Of a stretch of 64,000 nt of DNA, positions 32,659 through 44,173 are shown piece by piece. Position 1 is the first letter of the stretch. Each line of letters begins with the position of its first letter. The notes beneath the pieces are model-generated. The model searched no databases. It had not been told where the DNA came from and saw nothing but the letters and a program-made list of their open reading frames with translations. The position numbers and the translations under genes were made by a program. The DNA comes from Quercus robur (Eukaryota > Streptophyta > Magnoliopsida > Fagales > Fagaceae), in the NCBI RefSeq assembly GCF_932294415.1, contig NC_065538.1, forward strand, positions 13,894,330 to 13,958,329, read 5' to 3'.

Positions 32659-35600
32659 ATGAAAACTAAGGACAGGTCTTCTTCTTGTTGCAATAATCGT
32701 CGCCGACAATCCAGCAAACATTTTTGCAATTTTTGCAAACGTTTTGGCCACAATATTGAGACTTGCTATCATCGCAACAAATTAGCTGTGTCAATTTCCA
32801 CTGCTACTGTTGCTAACACTAAGAGTGTCCAACCAATGGCTCCCATCTCTGCACAGTCTAAGTCTTCAGGACGCACTTTCACCATGTCCACAGATGACCT
32901 TAAAAATATCATCACCAATGTCATTTGTATGGTTGGTAATGCATCTTATTCCTCTTCTCTCTCAGCTTTATCTGGTATGTCTCCTTCCTCTTGGCTTATG
33001 GATTCTGCTTGTTGCAATCACATGACTCCTCACTCGTCCTTATTTTCTAAACTTAAACCTGCACCACATCCTCTTAATATTCACACAGCAAATGGTTCCA
33101 CTATGTTTGGTCATAATATAGGTTCCGTTTCGACCTCCAATCTCTCGGTTCCTGGTGTCTTTAATGTTCCTGACCTTTCTTACAATTTATTTTCTGTGGG
33201 ACAATTAGCTGAGTTAGGTTATCGCATTATCTTTGATTATTCTGGGTGTATTGTGCAGGATCCAAGGACGGGACAGGAGCTTGGGACCGGTCCTAGAGTT
33301 GGGCGTATGTTTCCCGTGGACAACCTTCGTCTTCCATTTGTTGCTCCTGTTTCTATTGTTACAGCTACTGCAGTTTCTTCTACTCCTTCCCTTGCACTTT
33401 GGCATGCTCGACTTGGTCATGCATCTTCCTCTCGAGTACAACAATTGGCTTCTAGAGGTTTGTTAGGTTCAGTGTCTACAGAAAATTTTGATTGTGTTTC
33501 ATGTTAGTTAGGAAAACAACCAGTTTTGCCCTTCAATACTAGTGAATCAATATCACTGATATCTTTGACCTTATTCATTCTGATGTTTGGGGGCCTTCCT
33601 CTGTCTTTAGTATTGGTGGATCTGGATATTTTGTTGTCTTTTTTTATGATTACTCTCGCTATAGCTGGATTTTTCATATGAAACATCGTTCTGAGTTATT
33701 GCAAGTATATTCTAATTTTGCAAAAATGGTTGAAACTCAATTTTCCAAACGTATCAAAATTTTTCGATCTGATAATGCTCTTGAGTATACTCAATATGCT
33801 TTCCAAGCTGTTTTGCATTCCTATGGCACTGTTCATCAACTAACTTGTCCAGGTACCTCTCAGCAAAATGGTAGAGCCGAACGAAAATTTCGTCATATTC
33901 TTGACACTGTTCGTGCTCTTCTTCTCTCTGCCAAAGTTCCCGCTCCTTTTTGGGGTGAAGCTGCCCTTCATGCTGTTCATGCTATTAATCGCATTCCAAG
34001 TCCTATTATTCAAAATCAAACTCCATATGAGCGCCTTTTTAGGTCACCTCCAGACTATCACCACCTTCGCTCCTTCGGTTTTGCTTGTTTCGTTCTTCTT
34101 CAGCCACATGAGCATAACAAACTTGAGCCTCGGTCAAGACTTTGTTGTTTTCTTGGCTACGGCGAAACTCAAAAGGGGTATCGGTGTTATGATCCTATCT
34201 CTCATCGTCTTCGTATCTCCCGCAATGTTGTCTTTTGGGAACATCGCTCCTTTGTCGAGCTCTCTCACTTCCGTGCCTCCATGTCTTCCTCCTCTGTTTT
34301 AGATCTTTTTCCAGATGAGGCACATATTCCTTCTGTAACTACTCCTGATCCTCCTGTAGTTGCTCCTGATCCTCCTATAGACTTTTCTTTCCAACCACCA
34401 GATACCTTTGATCCCTTTCCTAGTTCACCTTTTAATGAACAGGTGGAAGATGCACAGGTTGAAGACGAGCTACCCAACCCTGAGCTTGGGTCCCCTGCTC
34501 CTGCTCCGCCTGAAGATCTTGCACAAGACATTCCACCTTGTCACTCAACTCGGGTAAGATCCATTCCTACACATTTACTTGATTATCATTGTTACACTGC
34601 TCTTGCTACACTACATGAGCCTCACACCTATCGTGAGGCTTCCACTGACCCTTTGTGGTAGATTGCAATGAAAGAGGAACTTGATGCATTATCTAAAAAT
34701 CATACTTGGGATTTGGTGACTCTCCCCCCTGGGAAATCTGTGGTTGGTTGTAAGTGGATCTACAAGATTAAGACTCGCTCTGATGGGTCCATTGAGCGCT
34801 ACAAAGCTCGTCTTGTTGTAAAAGGTTTTACACAGGAGTATGAGATTGATTATGAAGAGACCTTTGCTCTGGTTGCTCGTATCTCATCTGTTCGAGCTTT
34901 CTTAGCTGTTGCTGCTGCCAGAAAATGGGACCTTTTTCAGATGGATGTCAAAAATGCATTCCTTAATGGGGATTTAAGTGAAGAAGTTTATATGCAACCT
35001 CTTCCTGGTCTCTCTGTTGAATCAAATAAGGTTTGTTACCTTCGGCGTGCTCTTTATGGCCTTAAACAAACTCCACGAGTTTGGTTTGCCAAATTCAGCT
35101 CTACCATCTCTCGCTTAGGTTACATGGCTAGTCATTATGATTCTGCCTTATTTCTTCGTCGCACTGACAAAGGCACTATTTTACTTCTCCTGTATGTGGA
35201 TGATATGATCATAACTGGTGATGACCTTAGTGGCATTCAAGAACTCAAGGGTTTTCTCAGTCAGCAGTTTGAGATGAAAGATCTTGGACATCTCAGCTAC
35301 TTCTCGGGTCTTGAAATCACTCATTCTACAGATGGACTTTATATTACTCAAGCCAAGTATGCCTCTAAACTCTTGTCTCGAGCTGGACTCACTGATAGCA
35401 AGACTGTTGATACTCCAGTTGAACTTAATGCGCATCTGACTCCGTCAGGGGGGAAACCATTGTCTAATCACTCTCTTTACAGACGCTTGGTTGGCAGTCT
35501 AGTTTATCTCACTGTCACTCGTCCAGACATTTCCTATGCTGTTCACCAGGTGAGTCAGTATCTGTCTGCTCCACGATCAACTCACTATGCTGCTGTTCTG

Positions 35601-36143
35601 CGCATACTTCGATACCTAAAGGGCACTCTCTTCCATGGTCTTTTCTACTCTGCTCAGTCTCCTCTTGTTCTTCGTGCATTTTCTGATGCTGATTAGGCAG
35701 GAGATCCCACTGATCGCAAGTCCACCACTGGCTATTGCTTTCTTCTTAGTTCTTCTCTGATTTCTTAGCGAAGTAAGAAACAAACTCATGTGGCCCACTC
35801 CAGTACTAAAGCAGAATATCGTGCTCTTGCTGATACCACATCTGAGCTCCTTTGGCTACGATGGCTTCTCAAAGACTTAGGTGTATCCACATCCTCTGCT
35901 ACTCCTCTTTATTGTAACAACCAGAGTGCCATTCATATTGCTCACAATGATGTCTTCCATGAACGGACTAAACATATTGAGATTGATTGTCATTTTATTC
36001 ATTATCATCTTGTCCATGGTGCTCTCAAGCTGATCTCAGTTTCTTCTAAAGATCAACTTGCAGATATCTTCACCAAGTCACATCTTAAGGGACGTCTTCG
36101 CACTTTGGTTGACAACCTCAAGTTGGTCTCACATCCACCTTGA
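32659..36143 (+). pseudogene. Copia gag-pol remnant (stops, one frameshift, gag core missing)
   Basis: Starts near the gag end with a CCHC knuckle (CNFCKRFGHNIETC); the usual gag core upstream is absent. Protease-like LMDSACCNHMT follows, then GAG-pre-integrase (ALWHARLGHASSSRV). Integrase shows HSDVWGP, RSDNALEY and NGRAERK. RT holds the intact YVDD box (LLLYVDDMIITGDD). RNase H reads AEYRALADTTSELLW and YCNNQSAIHIA, where CDNQSA is usual. Stops: 33505, 34659, 35694, 35766 (all TAG). One base is lost near 33547, shifting the frame. Each stop sits where Gln (CAG) or Trp (TGG) is expected, so all fit single C-to-T or G-to-A changes. Not autonomous. Confidence 0.9.
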
Positions 36144-36156
36144 GTTTGAGGGGGGC

Positions 36157-36310
36157 TATTAACGTGTATTAGGATATGTGGGTTTTAGGCCCACCTTGTT
36201 TACTTGTACAGTACACTTACTTGTACTGCACACTCTGCCTCCTATATAAAGGCACCTATGTATATTCTATTACTTAAGAAATACAATACAATCATTCAGT
36301 ATTTCTAACA
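36157..36310 (+). repeat. Copia 3' LTR
   Basis: 154 bp, starting TATTAACG (5' LTR has TGTTAACG) and ending TTCTAACA. It is followed by the second ACGTG. Confidence 0.95.
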
Positions 36311-38133
36311 ACGTGAATTCTTGAATATTGGATGGTTTGATTCAAGTCAGATTTCAGTGTTCATGGATATGATGAAGAAGCAAATCCCGAAACCACTGCT
36401 TAAGCAACATAGGACGAATTGCACTCTACTCTGGGTATGCTTTCTTGACATCTCAGGCCTTAATCGTGTGTTCATGTTCTTGGATGATCTCTACAATATT
36501 TGTGGGTTACAAAGTCTCTGCAAGAGTCATGTGAAGGATGAGGTTAGAGGTGACCCGTGTGTCTCTAATATTGAGAAGATTACTTTTAATGAGGACTTCT
36601 CTTGGGTAGCTTTCGACAATAGAATGTTGCGTGGAGAGCTTTTTGGGCCAAATGATGGATTTATTTTTAGGTTCAGTGCTGATGATGAAATCGAATTAAA
36701 TGATGATGAATGTAAAGATGCTATTGTTGATTGGTTATTGAGTGGAGATACAAGTATTGAAGAGGAATTAAAACAGTATAAATCTTTTGCGTTATATAGT
36801 AAAATTCAAGCCAAGGAGCTTTTCAATATCTATAAGGCTGAATTTCAGCGGATGCAGAACATTCGTGCAATAAAATCCAAGTATTTGAAAGAGTTAGAGC
36901 ATTGGAAATATCTGGAGTATCAATGGAAACAAATAGAAGAATTTCCGTATCTAGACAGCAGAGCCTCACCATTTAAGTCTTTCATGTTAGAAAAGCAGAA
37001 AGAGATAAATGCTGATACTCTCGAACCAGATATGATATTCGACATTTTGAGTGAAGAACAAGAGCAGGACAATGAAATAATATTGGTGATCAGGAATCAG
37101 ATTGATGAGATGACTGAAAAGGTATGTTACAGACAAAGTTATGAACATGTGAAATTTTCCAAGTTGTTTGATGTGAAATTCAATGTGTTGTGTGAGATAT
37201 TATATATGTTGGCTTTAATTGCATGGTGTCCTTTGCATACATTGTCAACACAATCTGCTTATTCTTGTACCATGCTTACATAGTATAGACTAGGTGGCTC
37301 GAAATTTTGAGCCTAGCAAATAGATGCAGATTGTTGTTTAACAAGAAAAATAGAGAGAGTGGTGCGGCAATTGCAGAGAAGAAAAATTTCTTCTCTTAGT
37401 ATTTGTGAGATGTTGTATTGGGGTTTTGGGTTTAGTGATGAACTTTTATATTCCGTATAATGATTGAATCTCAGTATGTTTGTTGCAGATTTACAAATTT
37501 GATTGTATAATCAGGACGACTATTATTGCCATGAAGCAGACGATGAAGAAAATTGCTATGGTAACTGTTTATGACTACCGATCAATTATGGTACCCCTAC
37601 TAAAGTCATACGTGCGGATTAGTGTAGGATTCTCCACGCTGTTTTGTTCAAGGTTTCTATTTATTAGTTACCTTCTTTCCCATCTGTGATCTGATATTTT
37701 CGGATTTTATAGGCACGCCTGGAGGATCACATAAATGCTGAAAAGAAGTCTAAAAAGGTTACGGTTCTTTACTGTGGCCACAACTTGATAGATTTTTATC
37801 AAGAAACAAAGCGCCTTGCTGAGCTAACCGGTACAAATTTCCTAAGGAATGAGGCAGAGGATGTGCCTTTCAGTGGCTACTACTTTGGCACTGTTAACTG
37901 GATTGATTTTTATCGAGCTCAGCATGTCAGATGGGATGAGGAATCAAGTGAACCTGAGCAACAGAAGGGCCTCAAAGCTCCTGAATCTGATTAGCACAGA
38001 TCTACCCGATTCTACAGGAGGAGCCTGCACTTTTTTTGAAAATAAAAAAATTAAAGTATTTTGTTTTTAATCCATCTAATCTAATCTAATTTAATACTAT
38101 ATATAAAAGTAGAAGTTTTTTTTCTATCATTAA

Positions 38134-38384
38134 GTGTATGTTTGGATAGCACATTTAAGTGCTGCGTCTGTGTTTTCTCTTTTTTTTTTTTTTTTTTTCA
38201 ACCGCAATTGTTGACCGGTCTTTTGTGAATAGTACATAAATGCACTGTTCATGGGTCTCACAAACTCCACTTTTTATCAACTTTTTCATTAAAAATGGGT
38301 CACACGGTACTATTTACACATTTAAAAATTATTTTGTTACAGTGTTTTTAATTTTAACAAAATAAGTTCTATCCAAATAGACTC
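38134..38384. mobile_element. PIF/Harbinger-type MITE
   Basis: 251 bp with 16-bp imperfect terminal inverted repeats (GTGTATGTTTGGATAG and, inverted, GAGTCTATTTGGATAG). It is bracketed by TAA (38131-38133, 38385-38387), the 3-bp target typical of the PIF/Harbinger superfamily. Non-coding. Confidence 0.5.
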
Positions 38385-38707
38385 TAAGGAGGTCCTGCCA
38401 CATAGGAAAAAAAACCTACTTTAAATTCTGCCACATTAAATTATAGCGTTTATAGTTTACCCAATTTAAATTAAAATAATAATAATAAAAATAAAATTTA
38501 AAAAAATTAAAAATTAAAAATTAAAAAAAATTAAAAAAAAAAAAAAACTTCTTTACATTAGATCAGTAGAAAATATCAGATCAGGAGGAGCCTACTCTGC
38601 ATTTTTTTTTTTTTTATCAATTTCAAAAAGGCCTCAAAAATATTAGACCAGTAGAAACTCAACCCACTTGAAATATTAAATTGCTTGGAGAAAATGATAA
38701 TAAGATC

Positions 38708-38877
38708 AGTAATGCTAGAGATAAAATTTTTTTCACAAATTACTGATGTGTTGAGTGGCTATTAATAAATGAAAAAGTGATATTAATAGTGGGCGTAGAT
38801 GAAAACTAATAATAAATTGGTCATATTAACAGTTTATAAAAATGTTGTAAAATTGTTTGTAAATGTAACATTACTCT
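38708..38877. mobile_element. MITE with AGTAATGCTAGAG / TAACATTACTCT ends
   Basis: 170 bp of AT-rich sequence. Its ends are inverted versions of one another, and its interior (AAAAAGTGA...GTGGGCGTAGATGAAAAC) closely resembles the element at 47577-47767. Likely the same dispersed family as the copy at 48244. Confidence 0.5.
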
Positions 38878-40059
38878 AATTAAATGCATCGAATCATCTA
38901 TGATGAGTAATTTTCCTAGACAGCTAAAGACATTATTTTTGTAAACTAATATCAAATATGATACAGTAGATTATCAACAATAATGACCTAATCTCTCACA
39001 TGACCACACATCAATCTCCATGTCTTTCTTAACACCAAAATCAAAATTGAAATTGGACTACAACTTTATTTAACCATTCACTGTCTTATCAAAGATAAAG
39101 TAAACCTCATTTAAAAAATTAGTAATAAATGTTTATTTATTTTTATTAAATTTAATGCTTAAACCATGATATAAAATTTTCTATATGAAATTAACCTTAG
39201 ATTTTTTTAGTATTAATTCATATATATATATATATATATCAATTAGCAATTATCCTGAAATAGTACTCTAGAATTTACCAATATTGAAATTGTATGTTCA
39301 AATAGACAAACTAAAATCGGCACTAAAATGAAATTGACAACGTCACTTTAATCCATTTTATTTTCTTTTGGTGTTTCTGAACAAGAAACTATAGTTAATA
39401 CCATAATTACTCAACCACTTATTATATTGAAAATAATTAAAAATTTACCATCCCATCAGATTGAAAAATTTCAAATCTCAGTCAAACCGATTTTTGAAGA
39501 ACTTTTGGAAGGTAACAATGTATGTATGAGAAAATTTTGGATATTGGAAGAGAATTCAATATCAAATGGGCATTGTGATGTTAAGAGAGTAAACTTTTCT
39601 TAATATCAAGAACCACCAAAGCACCATTTAAAAAAAAAAAAAAAATGATTTGAGCCAGTAGACAACAAAGATTTTTCAATCTGTGTGAGTCAAAATATTC
39701 AACAATTACCTTAACGAGTCCAAGAAAAACGGAGTATATGCTCTGTATTACTACTGTTACACCTTAATCTACCAGCCTGTGTGCTATAAAACATATCATA
39801 GTAACCTTACCATGAAAAATTCCTCAAGCTTACAATCTTGCGATAAATAGTCTTTTCAAACAAGTGACCTAAGTATGTTAATTGATTAAACAATAATTTT
39901 GTAGAAAATATATTAAAAATATATATTTGGAAAAACATAGTCTAGTTTCCATGTAACACATTTAATTTTAAATTTAAATACAATTTTAACAGTTCTACTT
40001 GGGTTCTATGTAAATTTTTATGTCAATTAGTTCCTACTCTTTTTTAATATAGTGAATCA

Positions 40060-40275
40060 AATGGAATGAAGTAGATTGAATGGACAGAAGTAATTCAAAA
40101 TGGACCAAAGTCGACTAAACAGACCGAAATAGGCAGAATAGACTGAAGTAGACCAGATAGATTAAAGTTGACCAAAATGGACTATAATAGACTAAAATAG
40201 ACTGAATAGACGATAGCAGACTATAATGGACTAAATTAGACTGAAATGGACCAAAGTAGCTCGAAATGGACCAAA
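40060..40275 (+). repeat. Degenerate short-period tandem array (GACCAAAATAGACT-like)
   Basis: Dozens of variants of TGGACCAAAGTAGACTGAAA with a dominant period of about 10-11 bp lie directly upstream of the copy 4 promoter. No open frame. Confidence 0.65.
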
Positions 40276-40370
40276 AGGGTTTGAATTTTTTTCAGAAACA
40301 AATCTGCCACTGATCACTACTTAATGGCTACAGGGTTTTCTCGCTCACATAAGAATCTGGATTGTGTAAA

Positions 40371-40374
<4 letters not shown>

Positions 40375-40432
<58 letters not shown>
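40375..40432 (+). repeat. (TCTA)n and (TA)n microsatellites near the copy 4 promoter
   Basis: About seven TCTA units are followed by about fourteen TA units. The (TA)n lies about 105 bp before the copy 4 ATG and could serve as, or mask, the TATA region. Confidence 0.75.
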
Positions 40433-40434
<2 letters not shown>

Positions 40435-40537
40435 CGAGAGGCAAACTCATATTAGTTTTTTTTTTTTCACTAGTCAATAATATTCATCAATTCAAAACAC
40501 TCATTTTTTTTTTCTCTATCCTCCGTTTCCCACCAAA

Positions 40538-43500
40538 ATGAGCAGAAGAGATGATGCACCCTCCTCTCCCTTTCCCTCTCCCTCTCCCTCTCCCTCTCAA
40601 CCTCCACCGTCCAAAGATGATGATGATCAATTATCCACCATCACCAGAGAAATCAATCACGCCGTCAGATTACTCCACAGTGACCCAACCAAAGCTTTGA
40701 ATCTCTTCAAGTCCATCCTTTCCCGCCACCCAAACCCGACGCTTACTCAAGCCAATGCAGTCTACAATTTAGTCGAATCTGGCCTCCAAGACGAGATCCA
40801 TGCGTCCGAGAATGTCTTGGCTTACAGACAGTACCACCTTGAATCACTCAGAAAGGAACTCGGAACCCTCAAAGCGCAAAAGAAGAAGATCTTGTATGCT
40901 AAATCTATGGCAGGCATAAAGAATGATATTCAAGAACAACAAAACAGAAAGAAAGAGATCGAAGAGAGAGTTAATACATCGAGAAAGAACTTCAAAATGC
41001 CAGAGGATGACAAAAGAAAGCTCAAGAAACACGCGTCCAAGGTTGTAGACACGGTGACTACACGGGTCAAGGCTTATTGGAGAGACACCATGAGTATGGA
41101 GCTAAAGAAAGAATTGTTGAGGATTCAAATAAAAGACCTTAAACTGCATTTTGTTAAGGATATTAAATCACCCGTGGCTGAGGCTGTGATCATGGAGGCA
41201 GTGGAGTATGTGAAGGAGGCAAAGAATTGGAAGTTTTCTTTGTGTTGTTGTTGCAGCCAGCGGTTTTTTGACGTCAAATCCAATGCGGAGCATATAAAGA
41301 GAACGCATTTAGGGACTTTTCCCGATGAGTTATCATTCGAATCCGAAGTTGTATTTGATTCAGTCCATGACACCGTTGAATCCCGCAAATGGAGACCTGT
41401 GAATGTGGCCGCCGCTGTTAAAATGATGGAAGATTTGTCAAGAAACGAGCGTGGAGATGATGGCCTAGATGAGTCAAAAGTTTTCATGAACCAGAAAGAA
41501 TGGCCTTACTGCGAGGATAGCAGGCGTCACGTGATCATTAATAAAATTCGAGTAAAGTTATTGTTGTTCTTGAAGATTAGATGTTTTGTTTCAAGTCATC
41601 TTTCAGCGTTCATGGACTTGACAATGGAAATGCTTAAGAAGCGAATCTCAGAACAGCTGCTTAAGAAACATTGGATGAATCGCACACTGCTCTCCGTATG
41701 CTTTCTTGACATCCCAGAGCTTAATCGTGTGTCCAAGTTCTTGGATGATCTCGACAGTATTTGCGGGTTACAGTGTCTCTGCGAGAGTCTTGAGAAGGAT
41801 AAGGCCAGAGGTGAGTCTTGTGTTGATAATCATGAGAAGATTGTATTCAATGAGGACTTCTCTTGTGTAGTTTTTGACAATAGAATGTTACGTGGAGAGC
41901 TGGTGGTGCCGAATGATGGAGCTGCTGTTACTTCTAGTGCTGATGATGAAATCGTATTAAATGATGATGAGTGTAAAGATGCTATTGTGGATTGGTTAAT
42001 GAAGGGTGGTACTAATATTAGTATTGGGGAGCAATTAAAGCAATGGACTCATTTTAGGGAAACAAGTAGAAGTCATGCGATGGAGTTTTTCAAGATCTAT
42101 GAGGCTGAATTTCACCGGATGCAGAGCATTTGTGAGAAAAAAATAGGGTGTTTGAGAGACATTAAGCTGTGGAAGAATTTAGAGACTATCTGTGTTGAAG
42201 AAGATAAGAGAAGAAAAAAGTTTTCCGCATACAAACCATTGAGTTACGAGTATCTCTTGTTAAAAAGACACAGAGGGATTGAAAGGAGAAATTGTGATAC
42301 TTTTGAGTCCGATATGATATTAGATCTTTTGAGAGAAGAACAAGTGGAGGACAATGAAATAAAATTGGCGATCATGAATCAGATTAATGAGATGGATGAA
42401 AAGGTATGTTATAGCCAAATTTATGAACATGTGAAATTTTCCCAGTTGTTGGTTGTAATATTAAATGTGTTGCTTGATGAACTGTTATATTCTATAGGAT
42501 GATTAAATCTTTATGTTTGTTGTTGCAGCTTTACAAATTTGATGCTATAATTAGGACAACTTCTATTGCTATGCAACAGACGGGGAAGAAAATTGATTCA
42601 GTAACTGCTTATGACTACCGATCAATTATGGTGCCCCTGCTGAAGTCATTAATGCGGGTTTGAATTGGATTCTCCTTGCCGTTTTGTTGAAAATTCTATA
42701 TAGTTACCTTCTTGCCTTTCTATGATTTAATGTTTTCAGAGTAATATTATTTTTTTATAGGCACGCCTAGAGGATATGGCTTACAAAGATGCTGAAGAGA
42801 AGTCTAATGCTGCAAGCGAAGCATTGTTGTCAGCACTTGTTCTTAGTGACAAGAAGGGTACTCACAGAGGAGGAGGTGGAGCAAGACAAGGACAGGGAAA
42901 ATCCAAGACTAAAAAGAAGAAAAAGGATCACAGAAAGACAAACGAATTAAAGGTGCTATATACTGGTTATTTTTCTGTTTCCTCTTTATGGTAGTTAACA
43001 GTTGTCCAAATCTACATGTATATAAATTCACCAGAAAAAATGGAGAAGGGGCAGGAACTAAAAGTGGGAAACATGTTAAATATTAACATAAGATGACAGA
43101 AATTGTAGAAATATACTTGAATTGGATTCTAAAAACTTAAGATATGGAGGAACTAGAGTTAAAAGGAGAAACAAAACCGGAAGACAGTGAAAAGAAACGA
43201 ATATTTTAGAGGAACCAAGTTAGGAAAATGCAGATCATGGTTACATGAATAGTAGTAAATAAGGATCTGAAAGAGTAATAAATTGAGCAGTCTAATACAT
43301 TTGAAATACAACAGACATTGAATGCAGGCACTTACTGAAAGAGATTATCACAACAGCTAGTTAATTGCATATAAAATATGCAGAGAATTGTAAACCTCAA
43401 TGGTCTTTCCTTCATACTTTGCCTTTCTCTCAGCCTCTGCGTAGGGTTTGAACTGTTAATTGTTAACCAAAATTCAGGCAGCTTCGTTATACTGATTACA

Positions 43501-44173
43501 GCAGATCTGGATAAACTTTTTTTTTTCTGTTACCCAAAAAAAAAAGGAATGCAATTACTGGATATGACTAATAAATTAAGAAACCAGAGACAGGAATGCA
43601 GCTAATATCATGGTTGGTAAAACAAGTAGCTTTTCGAAATAGAAAGAAAGAAAGATACACGATATGCTGAGAGTTCTGAGTTCCCACAAAATATAGAAAA
43701 TCTATTATGAAAATAAATGTCCCAAACTCCCAATAATACACAATTTGCTTATTATTGTAGGCAACTGGAGGTAGCGAGGAGCTGCAGGAAAATGTGCAGC
43801 AAATGTAAGTCTTTGTTCATACTTTAACATTGGCATTGACTAAAACATATGTAAATTGGAATTGCATATGTTTTTGGCAGTATGTTCTCTCAATCCCTAG
43901 GCTCAAATAAAGTTCATTATATTTTCTCCTGTTCTGTGCTTCAGTTCCTTTCCAGCTGCACATGGTGGAGATGATCGTCCTAATCCTGAGATTGTGGATC
44001 CTGTAACCACTGACGAATTGGAGCAACAGGAAAGGAAACTTACATCTGAGGTGGAGAAAGAGCAAAGAATGCTTAAAGAGCATTTGGAGTACCAGAGGCA
44101 GGTTGAGAATGAAGCCAAACAAAAGCGCCTTGCTGAGCTAAATAAAGCTGGAAGCAGTGCAGGAAATATGTAA
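40538..44173 (+). CDS. DUF627/C2H2/DUF629 protein, tandem copy 4 (intact, 819 aa)
   Basis: Exons 40538-42403, 42529-42657, 42761-42952, 43761-43804, 43945-44173. All borders are GT-AG and the phases match copy 1. The ATG follows CCCACCAAA, like the other copies. The N-terminus has a hexanucleotide-encoded Ser-Pro run (SPFPSPSPSPSQ), then DUF627 with SRHPNPTLTQ. A C2H2 finger starts at residue 236 (CCCCSQRFFDV...H...H), followed by DUF629 with FNEDFSCVVFD and LNDDECKDAIVDWL, a Lys/Gly-rich linker (KKKKKDHRK), and a coiled-coil tail ending KQKRLAELNKAGSSAGNM. Compared with copy 2, a G-to-T change plus an extra A ends the protein early; a longer tail is still legible to about 44350. No UCH domain follows. 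About 80 residues of DUF627 seen in copy 1 are absent here. Confidence 0.88.

Larger units (their letters stand above)
31807..36310 (+). mobile_element. Ty1/copia retrotransposon inserted in copy 3
   Basis: A 4504-bp element with 154-bp LTRs (31807-31960, 36157-36310) and a 5-bp duplication ACGTG (31802-31806, 36311-36315). The LTRs differ at about 10 of 154 positions by eye, nine of them transitions. The primer-binding site TGGTATCAGAGCC directly follows the 5' LTR (initiator-Met tRNA type), and a polypurine tract (GAGTTTGAGGGGGG) precedes the 3' LTR. Domain order is zinc knuckle, protease, integrase, RT, RNase H, which defines copia. The TG start of the 3' LTR has become TA. Confidence 0.95.
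30297..37994 (+). pseudogene. DUF627/C2H2/DUF629 family, tandem copy 3 (rearranged, split by copia)
   Basis: Starts at an ATG at 30297 with a leader like copy 2. After about 70 nt a MITE-like segment follows, then an antisense copy of the DUF627 region (30510-30932), a spacer, and the sense copy (from 31056). Coding similarity continues (AVKIMEDLSRNEQGD, NQAEWPYCND) to 31806, where a copia element interrupts between duplicated ACGTG. It resumes at 36311 (PNDGFIFRFSADDEIELN, DWLLSGDTS) to the exon border at 37121. Exon 2 is 37489-37617, but its donor reads CGG-ATTAGT instead of CGG-GTTTGT. Exon 3 from 37713 runs directly into a shortened C-terminus (ending LKAPESD) because introns 3-4 and exon 4 are gone. 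The zinc finger is destroyed around 31540. Several stops in frame. Confidence 0.85.
37995..40059. other. Intergenic with two MITEs, no gene
   Basis: Very AT-rich, including A/T runs near 38480-38550 and an (AT)n at about 39222. The two inverted-repeat elements are listed separately. No coding region recognised. Confidence 0.5.
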
